Source: DASTFY01 sp963813375
Lineage (GTDB): Bacteria; Actinomycetota; Acidimicrobiia; Acidimicrobiales; Ilumatobacteraceae
DNA length: 64,000 nt
Reading direction: 5' to 3'
Assembly: GCA_963813375.1 (NCBI GenBank)
Contig: CAWEYT010000013.1
Coordinates: forward strand, 1-64,000
In this document: piece after piece, positions 48,684 through 57,154 of the stretch
Layout of the letters: each line of letters opens with the position of its first letter
How positions within the stretch are numbered: the stretch's first letter is position 1
The notes under the pieces: generated by a model
What the model was told of the DNA's origin: nothing
Database searches by the model: none
Seen by the model: only the letters and a program-made list of their open reading frames with translations
Translations under genes and position numbers: made by a program

Positions 48684-49877
48684 ATGCCCGACCGGCCGTC
48701 CGCTGAGCCGGCCGTCGCGCTGGCGGAGATCGACCGGCTGGTCGGGGAGGTCATGGCCTGCGGCGTGCGGCGGGTGCACGTGCTGGCCTGGCGGGACCTG
48801 GACGATCGGGACGCCGGTGGTTCGGAGGTCCACGCCGACGAGTTCATGCGGCGCTGGGCGGCCGCCGGTCTCGACGTCCTGCACCGGACCTCGGCCGCGG
48901 TCGGCCTGCCGCCCACCGATCGCCGCCACGGCTACGACGTGGTCCGGCGGGGCAGCCGCTACACGGTCTTCCCGCGGACGGCGGTCTCCGAGCTCACGGG
49001 GCGCATGGGGCGTTCGGACGGCCTGGTCGAGGTGTGGAACGGCGTGCCGTGGTTCTCGCCCGTCTGGTACCGACGGCCCCACATCACGATCCTCCACCAC
49101 GTCCACGGCCCGATGTGGGACCAGATCATGCCCGGCCCGCTTGCCGGCGCCGGCCGGCTGCTGGAGGCGCGTCTCGCTCCGCCCTTCTACCGCTCCTCGG
49201 AGGTCGTCACGCCGTCCGACGCGACACGCGACGAGCTCCTCGGCCTCGGGCTGCGACCGGAGCGGGTCACTGCGGTCGACAACGGGGTCGATCCCTTCTT
49301 CAGCCCCGGCGATCCGCCGAGCCCCAAGAGCCCCATCCCGCTCGTCGTGGCCGCCGGTCGCATGGCGCCGGTCAAGCGCTTCGGTCTCCTCCTCGAGGCC
49401 GCCGCCGAGGCCCGCCTCACGGTGCCCGACCTCCAGGTCCGCCTGATCGGCGACGGGCCGCTCCGTGCGGAGCTCGAGGCTTGGGTGCGGGCGCACGGCG
49501 CACAGGATTGGGTCGACCTGCCCGGTCACCTCGACCGTGCCGCGCTGCGCGACGAGTACCGGCGAGCGTGGGTCGTGGCCAGCGGCTCGCTGGCCGAGGG
49601 GTGGGGCTTGACCATGACGGAGGCCGCCGCGTGCGGCACGCCGGCCGTCGCCACCGACATACGCGGGCACCGTTGCTCCGTGGTCGACGGTCGGACCGGG
49701 GTGTTGGCGCCGCCGGACCGACTGGGTGACGCGCTGGCGCGCGTCCTCGGAGACAGCACCCTGCGCCAGCGTCTCGGTGATGCGGCGCTGGCCCGCGCCC
49801 GCAGCCTCACCTGGGACGCGTCGGCGCTGGGCGTGCTCAGGGTCTTCCACCGCGTGGCGACGGGTCGCCCCAGCTAG
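48684..49877 (+). CDS. GT4 family glycosyltransferase
   Basis: 397 residues, GT-B fold. The N-terminal domain contains RDAGGSEVHADEFMRRWAAA and the acceptor-side LHHVHGPMWDQIMPGPLAG. The C-terminal nucleotide-sugar domain has VAAGRMAPVKRFGLLLEAA, VRLIGDGPLRAELEAW and the EX7E motif EGWGLTMTEAAACGTPAVA. Retaining enzyme; donor probably GDP-mannose or a UDP-sugar. ATG at 48684. Its last codons are duplicated in a 25-bp tandem repeat. Confidence 0.85.
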   Translation: MPDRPSAEPAVALAEIDRLVGEVMACGVRRVHVLAWRDLDDRDAGGSEVHADEFMRRWAAAGLDVLHRTSAAVGLPPTDRRHGYDVVRRGSRYTVFPRTAVSELTGRMGRSDGLVEVWNGVPWFSPVWYRRPHITILHHVHGPMWDQIMPGPLAGAGRLLEARLAPPFYRSSEVVTPSDATRDELLGLGLRPERVTAVDNGVDPFFSPGDPPSPKSPIPLVVAAGRMAPVKRFGLLLEAAAEARLTVPDLQVRLIGDGPLRAELEAWVRAHGAQDWVDLPGHLDRAALRDEYRRAWVVASGSLAEGWGLTMTEAAACGTPAVATDIRGHRCSVVDGRTGVLAPPDRLGDALARVLGDSTLRQRLGDAALARARSLTWDASALGVLRVFHRVATGRPS

Positions 49878-49903
49878 CGTGGCGACGGGTCGCCCCAGGT
49901 AGC
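49854..49903. repeat. 25-bp tandem duplication at the GT4 3' end
   Basis: Copies 49854-49878 and 49879-49903 (GTGGCGACGGGTCGCC ...) differ at one base. Each contains the small palindrome GGCGAC-GG-GTCGCC and a TAG. The first TAG is the GT4 stop; the second copy fills most of the gap to the next gene. Confidence 0.9.
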
Positions 49904-49914
49904 GTGGTCGGACC

Positions 49915-50652
49915 GTGCGAACGATCGTGGTGCTCCCGACCTACAACGAGCGCGAGAACGTGGCGGCTCTGCTGACGGCGGTGCGAGCGACGCTTCCGGC
50001 CGCCGATGTGCTCGTGGTCGACGACAACAGCCCCGACGGGACGGCGTCGATCGTCGAGGAGGTGGCGGCCGACCTCGGGCAGATCAAGCTGCTGCGCCGG
50101 CCCGGCAAGCACGGTTTGGGCAGCGCCTACCGGGAGGGCTTCGCCGTCGCCCTCGACGAGGGATACGACGCGGTGGTCTCGATGGACGTCGACTTCTCGC
50201 ACGACCCCACGTCGCTCCCCGAACTGCTGGCGCTGCTCGAGGCCGGCGCAGACGCCGTCATCGGCTCGCGCTACGTGCCCGGCGGCGCCACCGTCGACTG
50301 GCCGCTGCACCGCCGCGTCCTGTCCCGGTGGGGCAACCGCTACACCTCGCTCGTCCTGCGGCTCCAGGTGCGCGACTGCACCTCGGGGTTCCGGGCCTAC
50401 CGGGCCAGCGCGCTGGCCGCCATCGAACCGTCGAGCACGACGGCCGAGGGGTACGCCTTCCTGACCGAACTGGTCCGGCGGCTCGTCCGCTCCGGCTACC
50501 GGGTGATGGAGACGCCCATCGTCTTCCGGGACCGGCGCTACGGCGAGTCCAAGATGTCGAGCCGCATCATCGTGGAGTCGATGCTGCTGGTCACCCGGTG
50601 GGGAGTTCGGGACCTGCTGACGTCACGTCGGGCTCCAGAGCCGGTGGATTGA
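49915..50652 (+). CDS. ppm1: Polyprenol monophosphomannose synthase, Ppm1/DPM1-like
   Basis: 245-residue GT2 enzyme. VVLPTYNERENVAALL, VLVVDDNSPDGTASIVEEVA, GLGSAYREGFAVAL and the DxD-type MDVDFSHDP are the DPM1 signature, followed by GSRYVPGG and DCTSGFRAYRASAL. Transfers mannose from GDP-mannose to polyprenyl phosphate on the inner face; the product feeds GT-C enzymes outside. Lacks the extra apolipoprotein N-acyltransferase domain fused in some actinobacteria. GTG at 49915. Confidence 0.9.
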   Translation: MRTIVVLPTYNERENVAALLTAVRATLPAADVLVVDDNSPDGTASIVEEVAADLGQIKLLRRPGKHGLGSAYREGFAVALDEGYDAVVSMDVDFSHDPTSLPELLALLEAGADAVIGSRYVPGGATVDWPLHRRVLSRWGNRYTSLVLRLQVRDCTSGFRAYRASALAAIEPSSTTAEGYAFLTELVRRLVRSGYRVMETPIVFRDRRYGESKMSSRIIVESMLLVTRWGVRDLLTSRRAPEPVD

Positions 50653-50668
50653 CGAGCGCAGCGATCGG

Positions 50669-51019
50669 TCAGGGCAGCCAGTGGGCGTGGGCGTACGGCG
50701 TGGCGTTGTCAGCGGCCCAGCTGTCGATGTCGTCCGCAAGGCGGGCATGGAGCGTGCCGCCGACACCCCGGCCCGCGGTCAAGGCGACCAGCACTGGCGT
50801 CGTCGACACGCCAGCACTCTGGCGCTGGTCGAGCAGCGGAAGGAAGTCGCGGGCGTTCTCGGTGACCAACGTTCGTCCCTCGTCGACGGCCCGGGCAAGC
50901 ACATCTGCATCCGGCGCGCCGCCTAGACCGATGGCGCGGACGTGAACCGCGTCGTGGCCTCGATCGCACAGGATCTCGGCTGCCTGCTCGCCATACATCT
51001 CGTCGAGCAGGAACCTCAT
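50669..51019 (-). CDS. PIN-like toxin (DUF5615)
   Basis: 116 residues. RFLLDEMYGEQAAEILCDRG at the start, HDAVHVRAIGLGGAPDADVL, and RTLVTENARDFLPLL supply the acidic residues of a PIN-like nuclease (DUF5615/Mut7-C type). Its ATG overlaps the stop of the partner gene as ATGA. Predicted toxin of a type II pair. The gap to the converging ppm1 gene is only 16 bases. Confidence 0.78.
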   Translation of the reverse strand: MRFLLDEMYGEQAAEILCDRGHDAVHVRAIGLGGAPDADVLARAVDEGRTLVTENARDFLPLLDQRQSAGVSTTPVLVALTAGRGVGGTLHARLADDIDSWAADNATPYAHAHWLP

Positions 51020-51438
51020 CCAGCGAGAACGGACGAGCGTGCCGCGGTCAACTTGCGAGCACGATCGACAGCTTCGTCGTTCTCTCGGAGCCGTTCTTCG
51101 ATCTCCTCGAGGTGCTCGGCGGCGTAGTCGATGGCGATGCGTACCAGTCGAGGATCGATACCCAAGCTGTCCGCGGCGTCCGACACGGCCTCATCGCCGG
51201 AAGCTCCGATCGAGCGGACGGCTCGTACGACCTCGTCCACGTCAGGTCCACCGGCGAGCCCCGCACGCCACCCACTCGGCCCGACGCGATACACGATCCC
51301 GGGATGCTCGATCGCAGCGAGCCCTTGCTGCAGGAGACGTGCCACCAGCGCCGTCTCCGAGACGCCCTCCGCCGCGGCCCGGCGCGCCAGCCGTCCCTTG
51401 AGTTCGGGGTCCAAGCGGTACGAGGTCGACGTCGCCAC
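51016..51438 (-). CDS. Antitoxin with ribbon-helix-helix and DUF433-like region
   Basis: 140 residues. SYRLDPELKGRLARRAAAEG then VSETALVARLLQQGL is a ribbon-helix-helix fold. The middle GIVYRVGPSGWRAGLAGGPD VDEVVRAV resembles DUF433 antitoxins that pair with DUF5615 proteins. The C-terminal helix region (IDYAAEHLEEIEERLREND) may bind the toxin. GTG at 51438 has no Shine-Dalgarno site and sits where transcription should begin. Confidence 0.75.
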   Translation of the reverse strand: MATSTSYRLDPELKGRLARRAAAEGVSETALVARLLQQGLAAIEHPGIVYRVGPSGWRAGLAGGPDVDEVVRAVRSIGASGDEAVSDAADSLGIDPRLVRIAIDYAAEHLEEIEERLRENDEAVDRARKLTAARSSVLAG

Positions 51439-51445
51439 GAGGGCG

Positions 51446-51477
51446 ATTGTAACGCAGGTGCACTACGATGCGCTACG
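51446..51477 (-). promoter_or_regulatory. Promoter and direct repeats of the DUF433/DUF5615 module
   Basis: On the minus strand TACAAT (51451-51446) is a good -10 box. Transcription would start near 51439, next to the GTG at 51438, giving a leaderless mRNA. Two 10-bp direct repeats, read on the plus strand as GTGCACTACG (51458-51467) and ATGCGCTACG (51468-51477), cover the -35 area and could be the antitoxin's operator. They overlap the end of the upstream GT39 gene. Confidence 0.5.
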
Positions 51478-52771
51478 ACGACTGATCGGGTGATGCGCCA
51501 ACTTCGGAGCCGGGCCGACCAGCCGGTCGCCACCAGGTCCAGGCCTGGTCGAGCGCCGCTGCGGCGAGCACGACGAAGGCGATCTCGGCCGGGAGCCGGA
51601 AGCGAGGCAGGCCGTAGAAGAGGGTCACCACGATGAACACCAGGACGGGCATGGCGACCAGCGGCAGCAGCCGCACGCGACGGCGGTGGAGCACCACACC
51701 GCCAGCCACGGCGACCGGCACCAGCAGCCAGAACTGGACGATGCCGACCCACGACGCCCACCGCTCGCGGCCCTCGCCGGTGTTGAAGAAGACCGTCTGA
51801 TCGAGCCGCCACGGCAGGCTCCACGCCCTGAGCTGGCGGGCCACGAAGACGGCCGGGAGCCGGTCGAGGTTCTCTCGGAGGTGGTCGAGCCCGGCCCGCC
51901 GGAAGATCACCGACTCCTCCGACTGGTCGACGCCTTCGGGCATCGGGTAGGCGAGCGCGCAGTTGATGCTCCAGAACCCGATGGCCGGACCGCCGTACGT
52001 CTCCGGGCAGTTGGCGCCGTAGATGGTGAGGCCCTCGTTGGTCGACAGCAGCACCGGCCGCTCGAACCGACCGAGGTTGTAGATCGTCCACGGCGCCAGC
52101 GCGGCGATGGTCACGCCGACGGCCAGACCCAGGTGGGCCCAGCGCGCGGGCCGTTCCGGAGGGGCGCCGAACCGGCGGAACAGCATCACCGGTACCACCA
52201 CGAGCGGGATGACGAGCAGCATCTCGGCCCGGGCCAGGGCCGTCAGGCCGGTCAGCAGCCCGACGAGCGCGGCCCGGCCGGGACCGGGTTCGTCCAGGTA
52301 CCGGTAGATGGCCAGCAACAGCCCGGTGATGCAGAGCGCGGACAACGTCTCGGACATCACGAGGCCGTCGTTCATCCAGAACGCCGCATAGAGGCCGGTC
52401 AGGCCGGCGGCGATGAGGCCGCCCCGGCGCCCCACGACCCGCATGCCGAGCAGCCCGACCAGCCACACCACGCCCGCGCCGAGGAAGGCCATCAGGAGGC
52501 GCTGGCGCATCACCGGATCGGAGCCCCAGGAGACGAGGGCTACCACCAGCACGGTCATCGGTGGGTGGTCGGCCGCCTCGGCCCCGTCGTTGAACGGCTC
52601 CTCGAAGCCACGGCCGTCGGCGATCATCCGGGCCTGTATCGAGTAGTAGAACTGGTCGCCCTTGAGCTCGTCGCCTGACTTGGCCCCCAGCACGTAGGCG
52701 ACCCGGAAGGCCAGCGACGCCAGGACGATGGCCAGCAGCGCCCACCGGTACCAGGTGCGGGAATGCGTCAT
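51473..52771 (-). CDS. GT39/ArnT-like membrane glycosyltransferase
   Basis: 432 residues, intact. About ten helices. The first loop GDELKGDQFYYSIQARMIAD and DGAEAADHPPMTVLVVALVS carry the Asp/Glu residues typical of GT39 (protein-mannosyltransferase/ArnT) enzymes, and ALARAEMLLVIPLVVVPVML is a conserved helix. Uses a polyprenyl-phosphate sugar, perhaps mannose made by the ppm1-type enzymes here. ATG at 52771. The GT2 gene upstream ends 20 bases before it. Confidence 0.78.
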   Translation of the reverse strand: MTHSRTWYRWALLAIVLASLAFRVAYVLGAKSGDELKGDQFYYSIQARMIADGRGFEEPFNDGAEAADHPPMTVLVVALVSWGSDPVMRQRLLMAFLGAGVVWLVGLLGMRVVGRRGGLIAAGLTGLYAAFWMNDGLVMSETLSALCITGLLLAIYRYLDEPGPGRAALVGLLTGLTALARAEMLLVIPLVVVPVMLFRRFGAPPERPARWAHLGLAVGVTIAALAPWTIYNLGRFERPVLLSTNEGLTIYGANCPETYGGPAIGFWSINCALAYPMPEGVDQSEESVIFRRAGLDHLRENLDRLPAVFVARQLRAWSLPWRLDQTVFFNTGEGRERWASWVGIVQFWLLVPVAVAGGVVLHRRRVRLLPLVAMPVLVFIVVTLFYGLPRFRLPAEIAFVVLAAAALDQAWTWWRPAGRPGSEVGASPDQSS

Positions 52772-52791
52772 CGGCTGCGACGGCGTCGCGG

Positions 52792-53523
52792 TCAGCGGGT
52801 GGAGCGCTGGCGCAGCCGGACCCCGACCGACGAGTAGCGCGCGATGCAGTACAGGGCCCGCACGCCGTCCCGCCAGCCGATCTTCTTGCCCTCGTCGTAC
52901 GTCCGCCCGCTGTAGGAGATCCCGACCTCGTAGATGCGCCATCCGCCGGCTGCCACCTTGGCGGTCACCTCGGGCTCGAACCCGAAGCGGTCCTCCTCGA
53001 GCTCGATCGACTGGATGACGTGCCGCCGGAAGACCTTGAAGCAGGTCTCCATGTCCGTCAGGTTCAGGTTGGTGAACATGTTGGAGGCCAGCGTGAGCAG
53101 ACGGTTGCCGAGGGAGTGCCAGAAGTACAGCACCCGGTGGGGCCGCCCGGACTGGAAGCGGGAGCCGAACACCACGTCCGCCTTGCCGTCCTCGAGCGGT
53201 CCCAGCAGCAGGCCGTACTCGCCGGGGTCGTACTCCAGGTCGGCGTCCTGCACCACGACGTAGTCGCCCACCGCCTCCTCGAACCCCCTTCGCAGCGCCG
53301 CTCCCTTGCCCCGGTTCTCGGGTTGGAGCAACACCCGCACACGGTCGTCGGTGAGCTTGGCGAGCACCTCGCGGGTGCCATCGGTGGAGCCGTCGTCCAC
53401 GATCAGCAGCTCCTGCACCCAGGGCGAGGCGAGCACCTGTTCGACGACGGTCTCGACCGTCGGGCGCTCGTTGTAACAGGGCATGACCACGCTCAGGCAT
53501 GGTCGCGGGGCACCGACGGGCAC
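52792..53523 (-). CDS. GT2 family glycosyltransferase, polyprenyl-phosphate sugar synthase-like
   Basis: 243 residues. LSVVMPCYNERPTVETVVEQ, LLIVDDGSTDGTREVLAKL, PENRGKGAALRRGFEEA, VQDADLEYDPGEYGLLL and ETCFKVFRRHVIQSIELEED are the signature of GtrB/DPM-like enzymes that load a sugar on polyprenyl phosphate. No membrane helices, so it acts at the inner face. Forms a donor-making/using pair with the GT39 gene downstream. GTG at 53523; divergent from ugd. Confidence 0.83.
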   Translation of the reverse strand: MPVGAPRPCLSVVMPCYNERPTVETVVEQVLASPWVQELLIVDDGSTDGTREVLAKLTDDRVRVLLQPENRGKGAALRRGFEEAVGDYVVVQDADLEYDPGEYGLLLGPLEDGKADVVFGSRFQSGRPHRVLYFWHSLGNRLLTLASNMFTNLNLTDMETCFKVFRRHVIQSIELEEDRFGFEPEVTAKVAAGGWRIYEVGISYSGRTYDEGKKIGWRDGVRALYCIARYSSVGVRLRQRSTR

Positions 53524-53616
53524 GGAGCCGAGAGCGTAGTCGTGGGTCGGGACGGTCCCGCGGCACCCGCACGCCAGCACCCCGAACGAGCCGGTGCGCT
53601 CGTAGAGTGCGGTGCC

Positions 53617-54900
53617 GTGAGCAAGATCGCGGTGGTCGGTGCCGGGTACGTCGGGTTGACGACGGCGGCGTGCTTCTCCCACCTCGGACACGACGTGGTG
53701 TGCGCCGACGTGGACGTGGCGAGGGTCGAGCGGTTGCGCCGCGCCGCCACGGAGGAAGGGGTCCTGCCCATCGTGGAGGAGGGCCTCGAGCAGCTCGTGC
53801 GCGACGGCTTGCGCCACGGCCGGTTGCGGTTCGTCATCGGTGCCGCCGCGGCCGTCGCCGGCGCGGAGTTCGTCTACCTCTGCGTCCCGACGCCGCAGCG
53901 CGACGACGGGTCGGCGGACCTCAGCTATGTGGAGTCGGCGGCGGCGGAGATCGGGCCGCTCCTGGATTCGGAGTCGATCGTCGTCAACAAGTCCACGGTG
54001 CCGGTCGGCTCGACCCGCATCGTGCAGCGGGCCCTCAGGCGACCCGACGTCTACGTCGTGTCGAACCCCGAGTTCCTGCGCGAAGGCTCGGCCGTCCACG
54101 ACTTCCTGCACCCAGGGCGCATCGTCATCGGGGCCGACGACCAGGCCGCAGCCATCCGGGTGGCCAGCCTCTACCTGGGCGTGGCCGCGCCGCTGGTCGT
54201 CACGGATCCGCGCTCGGCCGAGATCATCAAGTACGCGTCGAACGCGTTCCTGGCCACCAAGGTCTCCTTCGTCAACGCGGTCGCCGCGATCTGCGAGTCC
54301 GTCGGGGCCGACGTGAACGACGTCGTCCTGGGCATGGGGTACGACGACCGGATCGGGCGCGAGTTCCTGCGCCCCGGGCCGGGCTGGGGAGGCTCGTGCC
54401 TGCCCAAGGACACAAGGGCACTGCTGCGCATCGCCGACGATGCCGGCTACCGGTTCGACCTCCTCAAGGCGACGATCGACGTCAACGAGCAGCAGCTCGA
54501 CCGCATGGTCGACAAGCTGGCCGACGCCGTCGGCACCCCGCTGGACGGGGTCACGGTGGCCGTCTGGGGGCTGACGTTCAAGGCCCGCACGGACGACCTG
54601 CGCGACTCGCCGGCATTGGCCATCGTCCAGCGACTCCTCGATCGGGGCGCGACGGTGCAGGCCTACGACCCCACGGTGCAGTCGCTCGACGGCATCGACG
54701 TCCGCCCGGACCCCTACGCCGCCTGCGAGGGCGCCGCGGTGCTCGCGGTGCTGACCGAGTGGGACGAGCTCCGCTGGCTGGACTTCGACAAGGTGGCTTC
54801 CGTGATGGCCAGTCCGCGCGTGGTCGACACCCGCAACCTCCTCGACCGGACGTCGCTCGTACGCTCGGGGTTCACCTACCGCGGGGTGGGCCGCGCCTGA
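53617..54900 (+). CDS. ugd: UDP-glucose 6-dehydrogenase
   Basis: 427 residues. KIAVVGAGYVGLTTAACFSH at residues 3-22 binds NAD. VYLCVPTPQRDDGSADLSYV, NKSTVPVGSTRIV and NPEFLREGSAVHDFLHPGRI are the UGD signatures, and the catalytic Cys is in GPGWGGSCLPKD. VWGLTFKARTDDLRDSPAL is the UDP-binding domain. Oxidises UDP-glucose to UDP-glucuronate. GTG at 53617. Its TGA overlaps the next ATG, so product and next enzyme are made together. Confidence 0.94.
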   Translation: MSKIAVVGAGYVGLTTAACFSHLGHDVVCADVDVARVERLRRAATEEGVLPIVEEGLEQLVRDGLRHGRLRFVIGAAAAVAGAEFVYLCVPTPQRDDGSADLSYVESAAAEIGPLLDSESIVVNKSTVPVGSTRIVQRALRRPDVYVVSNPEFLREGSAVHDFLHPGRIVIGADDQAAAIRVASLYLGVAAPLVVTDPRSAEIIKYASNAFLATKVSFVNAVAAICESVGADVNDVVLGMGYDDRIGREFLRPGPGWGGSCLPKDTRALLRIADDAGYRFDLLKATIDVNEQQLDRMVDKLADAVGTPLDGVTVAVWGLTFKARTDDLRDSPALAIVQRLLDRGATVQAYDPTVQSLDGIDVRPDPYAACEGAAVLAVLTEWDELRWLDFDKVASVMASPRVVDTRNLLDRTSLVRSGFTYRGVGRA

Positions 54901-55871
54901 TGGCTCGGGTGGTGGTGGCCGGCGGCGCCGGCTTCATCGGCAGCTACGTGTGCGAGGCCCTCGTGAACCGTGGCGACCACGTCGTCGCCATCGACAACCT
55001 CGTCACGGGGCGGCCCGACAACGTCGCCGGCCTGCTCGGCCACGAGCGGTTCGCACTGGTCGAGCACGACGTCTGCCAGCCGCTGGAGCGGACCGGCGCG
55101 CTGGCGCCGCGGGTGGACCTGGTCATGGACCTGGCCTCGCCGGCGTCACCCGACGACTTCGACCGCATCCCGCTCGAGATCCTGGCCGTGGGCTCGGCAG
55201 GGACGGGCCACCTCCTCGACGTCGCCCGAGCCGATGGCGCCCGCTTCTTCCTGGCCTCGACCAGCGAGGTCTACGGCGACCCGCTCGTCCATCCGCAGCA
55301 CGAGTCGTACTGGGGACACGTCGACCCCATCGGGCCCCGCTCCTGCTACGACGAGGCCAAGCGCTTCGCCGAGGCGCTCACGATGGCGACCGCGCGCGTG
55401 CACGGCATGGACGTGCGCATCGCCCGCATCTTCAACACCTACGGCCCCCGCATGCACGCCCAGGACGGCCGGGTGGTCACGAACTTCGTCGTCCAAGCCC
55501 TGACCGGCCAGCCGCTCACGTTGTTCGGCGACGGGAGCCAGACCCGCAGCTTCTGCTACGTGGAGGACGAGGTGGCGGGGCTGGTGGCCCTGGCGGACCT
55601 GCCCGGCCCGCTGTCCGCACCGGTCAACATCGGCAACCCGCACGAGGTGACGATGCGCGAGCTGGCCGAGCTGGTCGTGGAGCTGACCGGCTCCTCGTCG
55701 CCGATCACGACCGTCCCGATCCCGCCCGGCCGCGAGGGCGATCCCGTCCGTCGACGACCGGACATCACCCGCGCCCGGGAGCTGCTCGGCTGGGCGCCGG
55801 TCACCGGGCTGCGCGAGGGCCTGCAGCGCACCATCGACGCCCTCCGTCGCGAGGTGGCGGCCGCGGGCTGA
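54900..55871 (+). CDS. UDP-glucuronate decarboxylase (UDP-xylose synthase)
   Basis: 323-residue extended SDR. VVVAGGAGFIGSYVCEALV, MDLASPASPDDFDRIPLEIL, LASTSEVYGDP, GPRSCYDEAKRFAEAL (Tyr-Lys pair) and ARIFNTYGPRMHAQDGRVV are diagnostic of UXS rather than UDP-glucose epimerase. Converts UDP-glucuronate from the upstream enzyme to UDP-xylose. ATG at 54900. Confidence 0.92.
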   Translation: MARVVVAGGAGFIGSYVCEALVNRGDHVVAIDNLVTGRPDNVAGLLGHERFALVEHDVCQPLERTGALAPRVDLVMDLASPASPDDFDRIPLEILAVGSAGTGHLLDVARADGARFFLASTSEVYGDPLVHPQHESYWGHVDPIGPRSCYDEAKRFAEALTMATARVHGMDVRIARIFNTYGPRMHAQDGRVVTNFVVQALTGQPLTLFGDGSQTRSFCYVEDEVAGLVALADLPGPLSAPVNIGNPHEVTMRELAELVVELTGSSSPITTVPIPPGREGDPVRRRPDITRARELLGWAPVTGLREGLQRTIDALRREVAAAG

Positions 55872-55896
55872 AAGTTGTCTGCTCGGGCTGGCCGGT

Positions 55897-57090
55897 TCAG
55901 GGGATGGCGCCGAACACGCCGTACAGGGCGGTGACGGCGGCCAGCCCGGCACCGCACGCCGCGGTCAGCAGGGGCCACAGCTCGTCATCGTCATCGGGCC
56001 AGATGGCGGCGATGGCGATGAGGAGCGGGAACGCGGTGAACAGGAAGCGGGGTCGGGCGGTCACCGTCTGCGGGAGCAGCATGAGGGCCAGGATGCCCAG
56101 CGTGTAGACGGTGACGGGCAGGGGCAGGCGTCGCTTCCACATGGCCCACAGCCCGAAGAGCATGGCCGCCACGCAGAGGAGCGTCAGCACGTTCTTCGGG
56201 GAGTTCCAGGGGTGGACGATGGCGTTGCCGATGTCCTTGATCGCCCGGAGTCCGAAGCTGGTGCCCTCGTCCCACGCCTCCCGCTGGACCCGGAACCACG
56301 CTCCCTGCTCGCCGGTGTGGTGGGCCAGGAAGAGCTGGAACGAGAGCCAGCCGATGGGGGCCAGCAGGGGAGCGAGCAGCGACTTCCACTCGCGGCGTTC
56401 CACGATGGCCACGGCCGCGGCGGCCACGCAGGCGGCGACGATGGCGATGGCGTTGGGGCGGCTCGCCGTGGCCAAACCGGCCAGGATCCCGGCCAGCAGC
56501 CATCGTCGTTCCATCAGCAACAACAGGCAGCCGGCGACCAGCACCAGCATGAGCGCTTCGCTGTAGGCGAAGCTGAGCACGAAGCTGCCCGGGAACAGCG
56601 CGGTCAGCACCATGGCCCGGGAGGCGACCTTGGTGCCGAACAGGCGTCGGGTCATGAGACCGACGAGCAGGATGAAGACTGCTCCCAGCACGAGGTTGAG
56701 GATCAGGCCGGCGAGCACCTCGCCGCCCGGCATCACCTTGTCGAGCGCCCACACCATGCGGGGATAGAGCGGGAAGAACGCCGCTCGGGCTTCGAGCTCG
56801 TTGAACGTGATGTCCGGAGGGATGCTGCGCGGGTATCCCGTCCGGACGACCTCGAAGTACCAGAGCCCGTCCCAGGACGTCAGCACCTGGACGATGGGAC
56901 CGAGCCCGGACGGCGGGCGGGGCTGCTCGGCGGCGCTGGCCGCGCCCGCGCCGGCCAGCACAGCGAGGCGGGAGAGGAGGTAGGCCAGGCCCCCCCACAG
57001 CAGCGCTCGACGCCAGGGGTACGGCGTGACCTCCGGCTCCGGCCGGGGTTCGGGCGCGTCGATGGGCTGCTCGATCGTGGTCACGGCCAT
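55897..57090 (-). CDS. PIG-V-like membrane mannosyltransferase
   Basis: 397 residues with about nine helices. After a cytoplasmic start come SRLAVLAGAGAAS, TSWDGLWYFEVVRTGYPRS (the W-D-x-x-W/Y loop of PIG-V/GT76 enzymes), AAFFPLYPRMVWALDKVMPG and the helices LTALFPGSFVLSFAYSEALM. The Asp in WDG is the expected catalytic residue. Probably uses polyprenyl-phosphomannose. ATG at 57090. Converges with the UDP-xylose synthase gene (25-base gap). Confidence 0.82.
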   Translation of the reverse strand: MAVTTIEQPIDAPEPRPEPEVTPYPWRRALLWGGLAYLLSRLAVLAGAGAASAAEQPRPPSGLGPIVQVLTSWDGLWYFEVVRTGYPRSIPPDITFNELEARAAFFPLYPRMVWALDKVMPGGEVLAGLILNLVLGAVFILLVGLMTRRLFGTKVASRAMVLTALFPGSFVLSFAYSEALMLVLVAGCLLLLMERRWLLAGILAGLATASRPNAIAIVAACVAAAAVAIVERREWKSLLAPLLAPIGWLSFQLFLAHHTGEQGAWFRVQREAWDEGTSFGLRAIKDIGNAIVHPWNSPKNVLTLLCVAAMLFGLWAMWKRRLPLPVTVYTLGILALMLLPQTVTARPRFLFTAFPLLIAIAAIWPDDDDELWPLLTAACGAGLAAVTALYGVFGAIP

Positions 57091-57154
57091 GGTGCTCCCG
57101 GCGACGGTACCACCGGGTCGTGATCGCTCCCGGGCACGTCGTGGCGGCCGCGGA

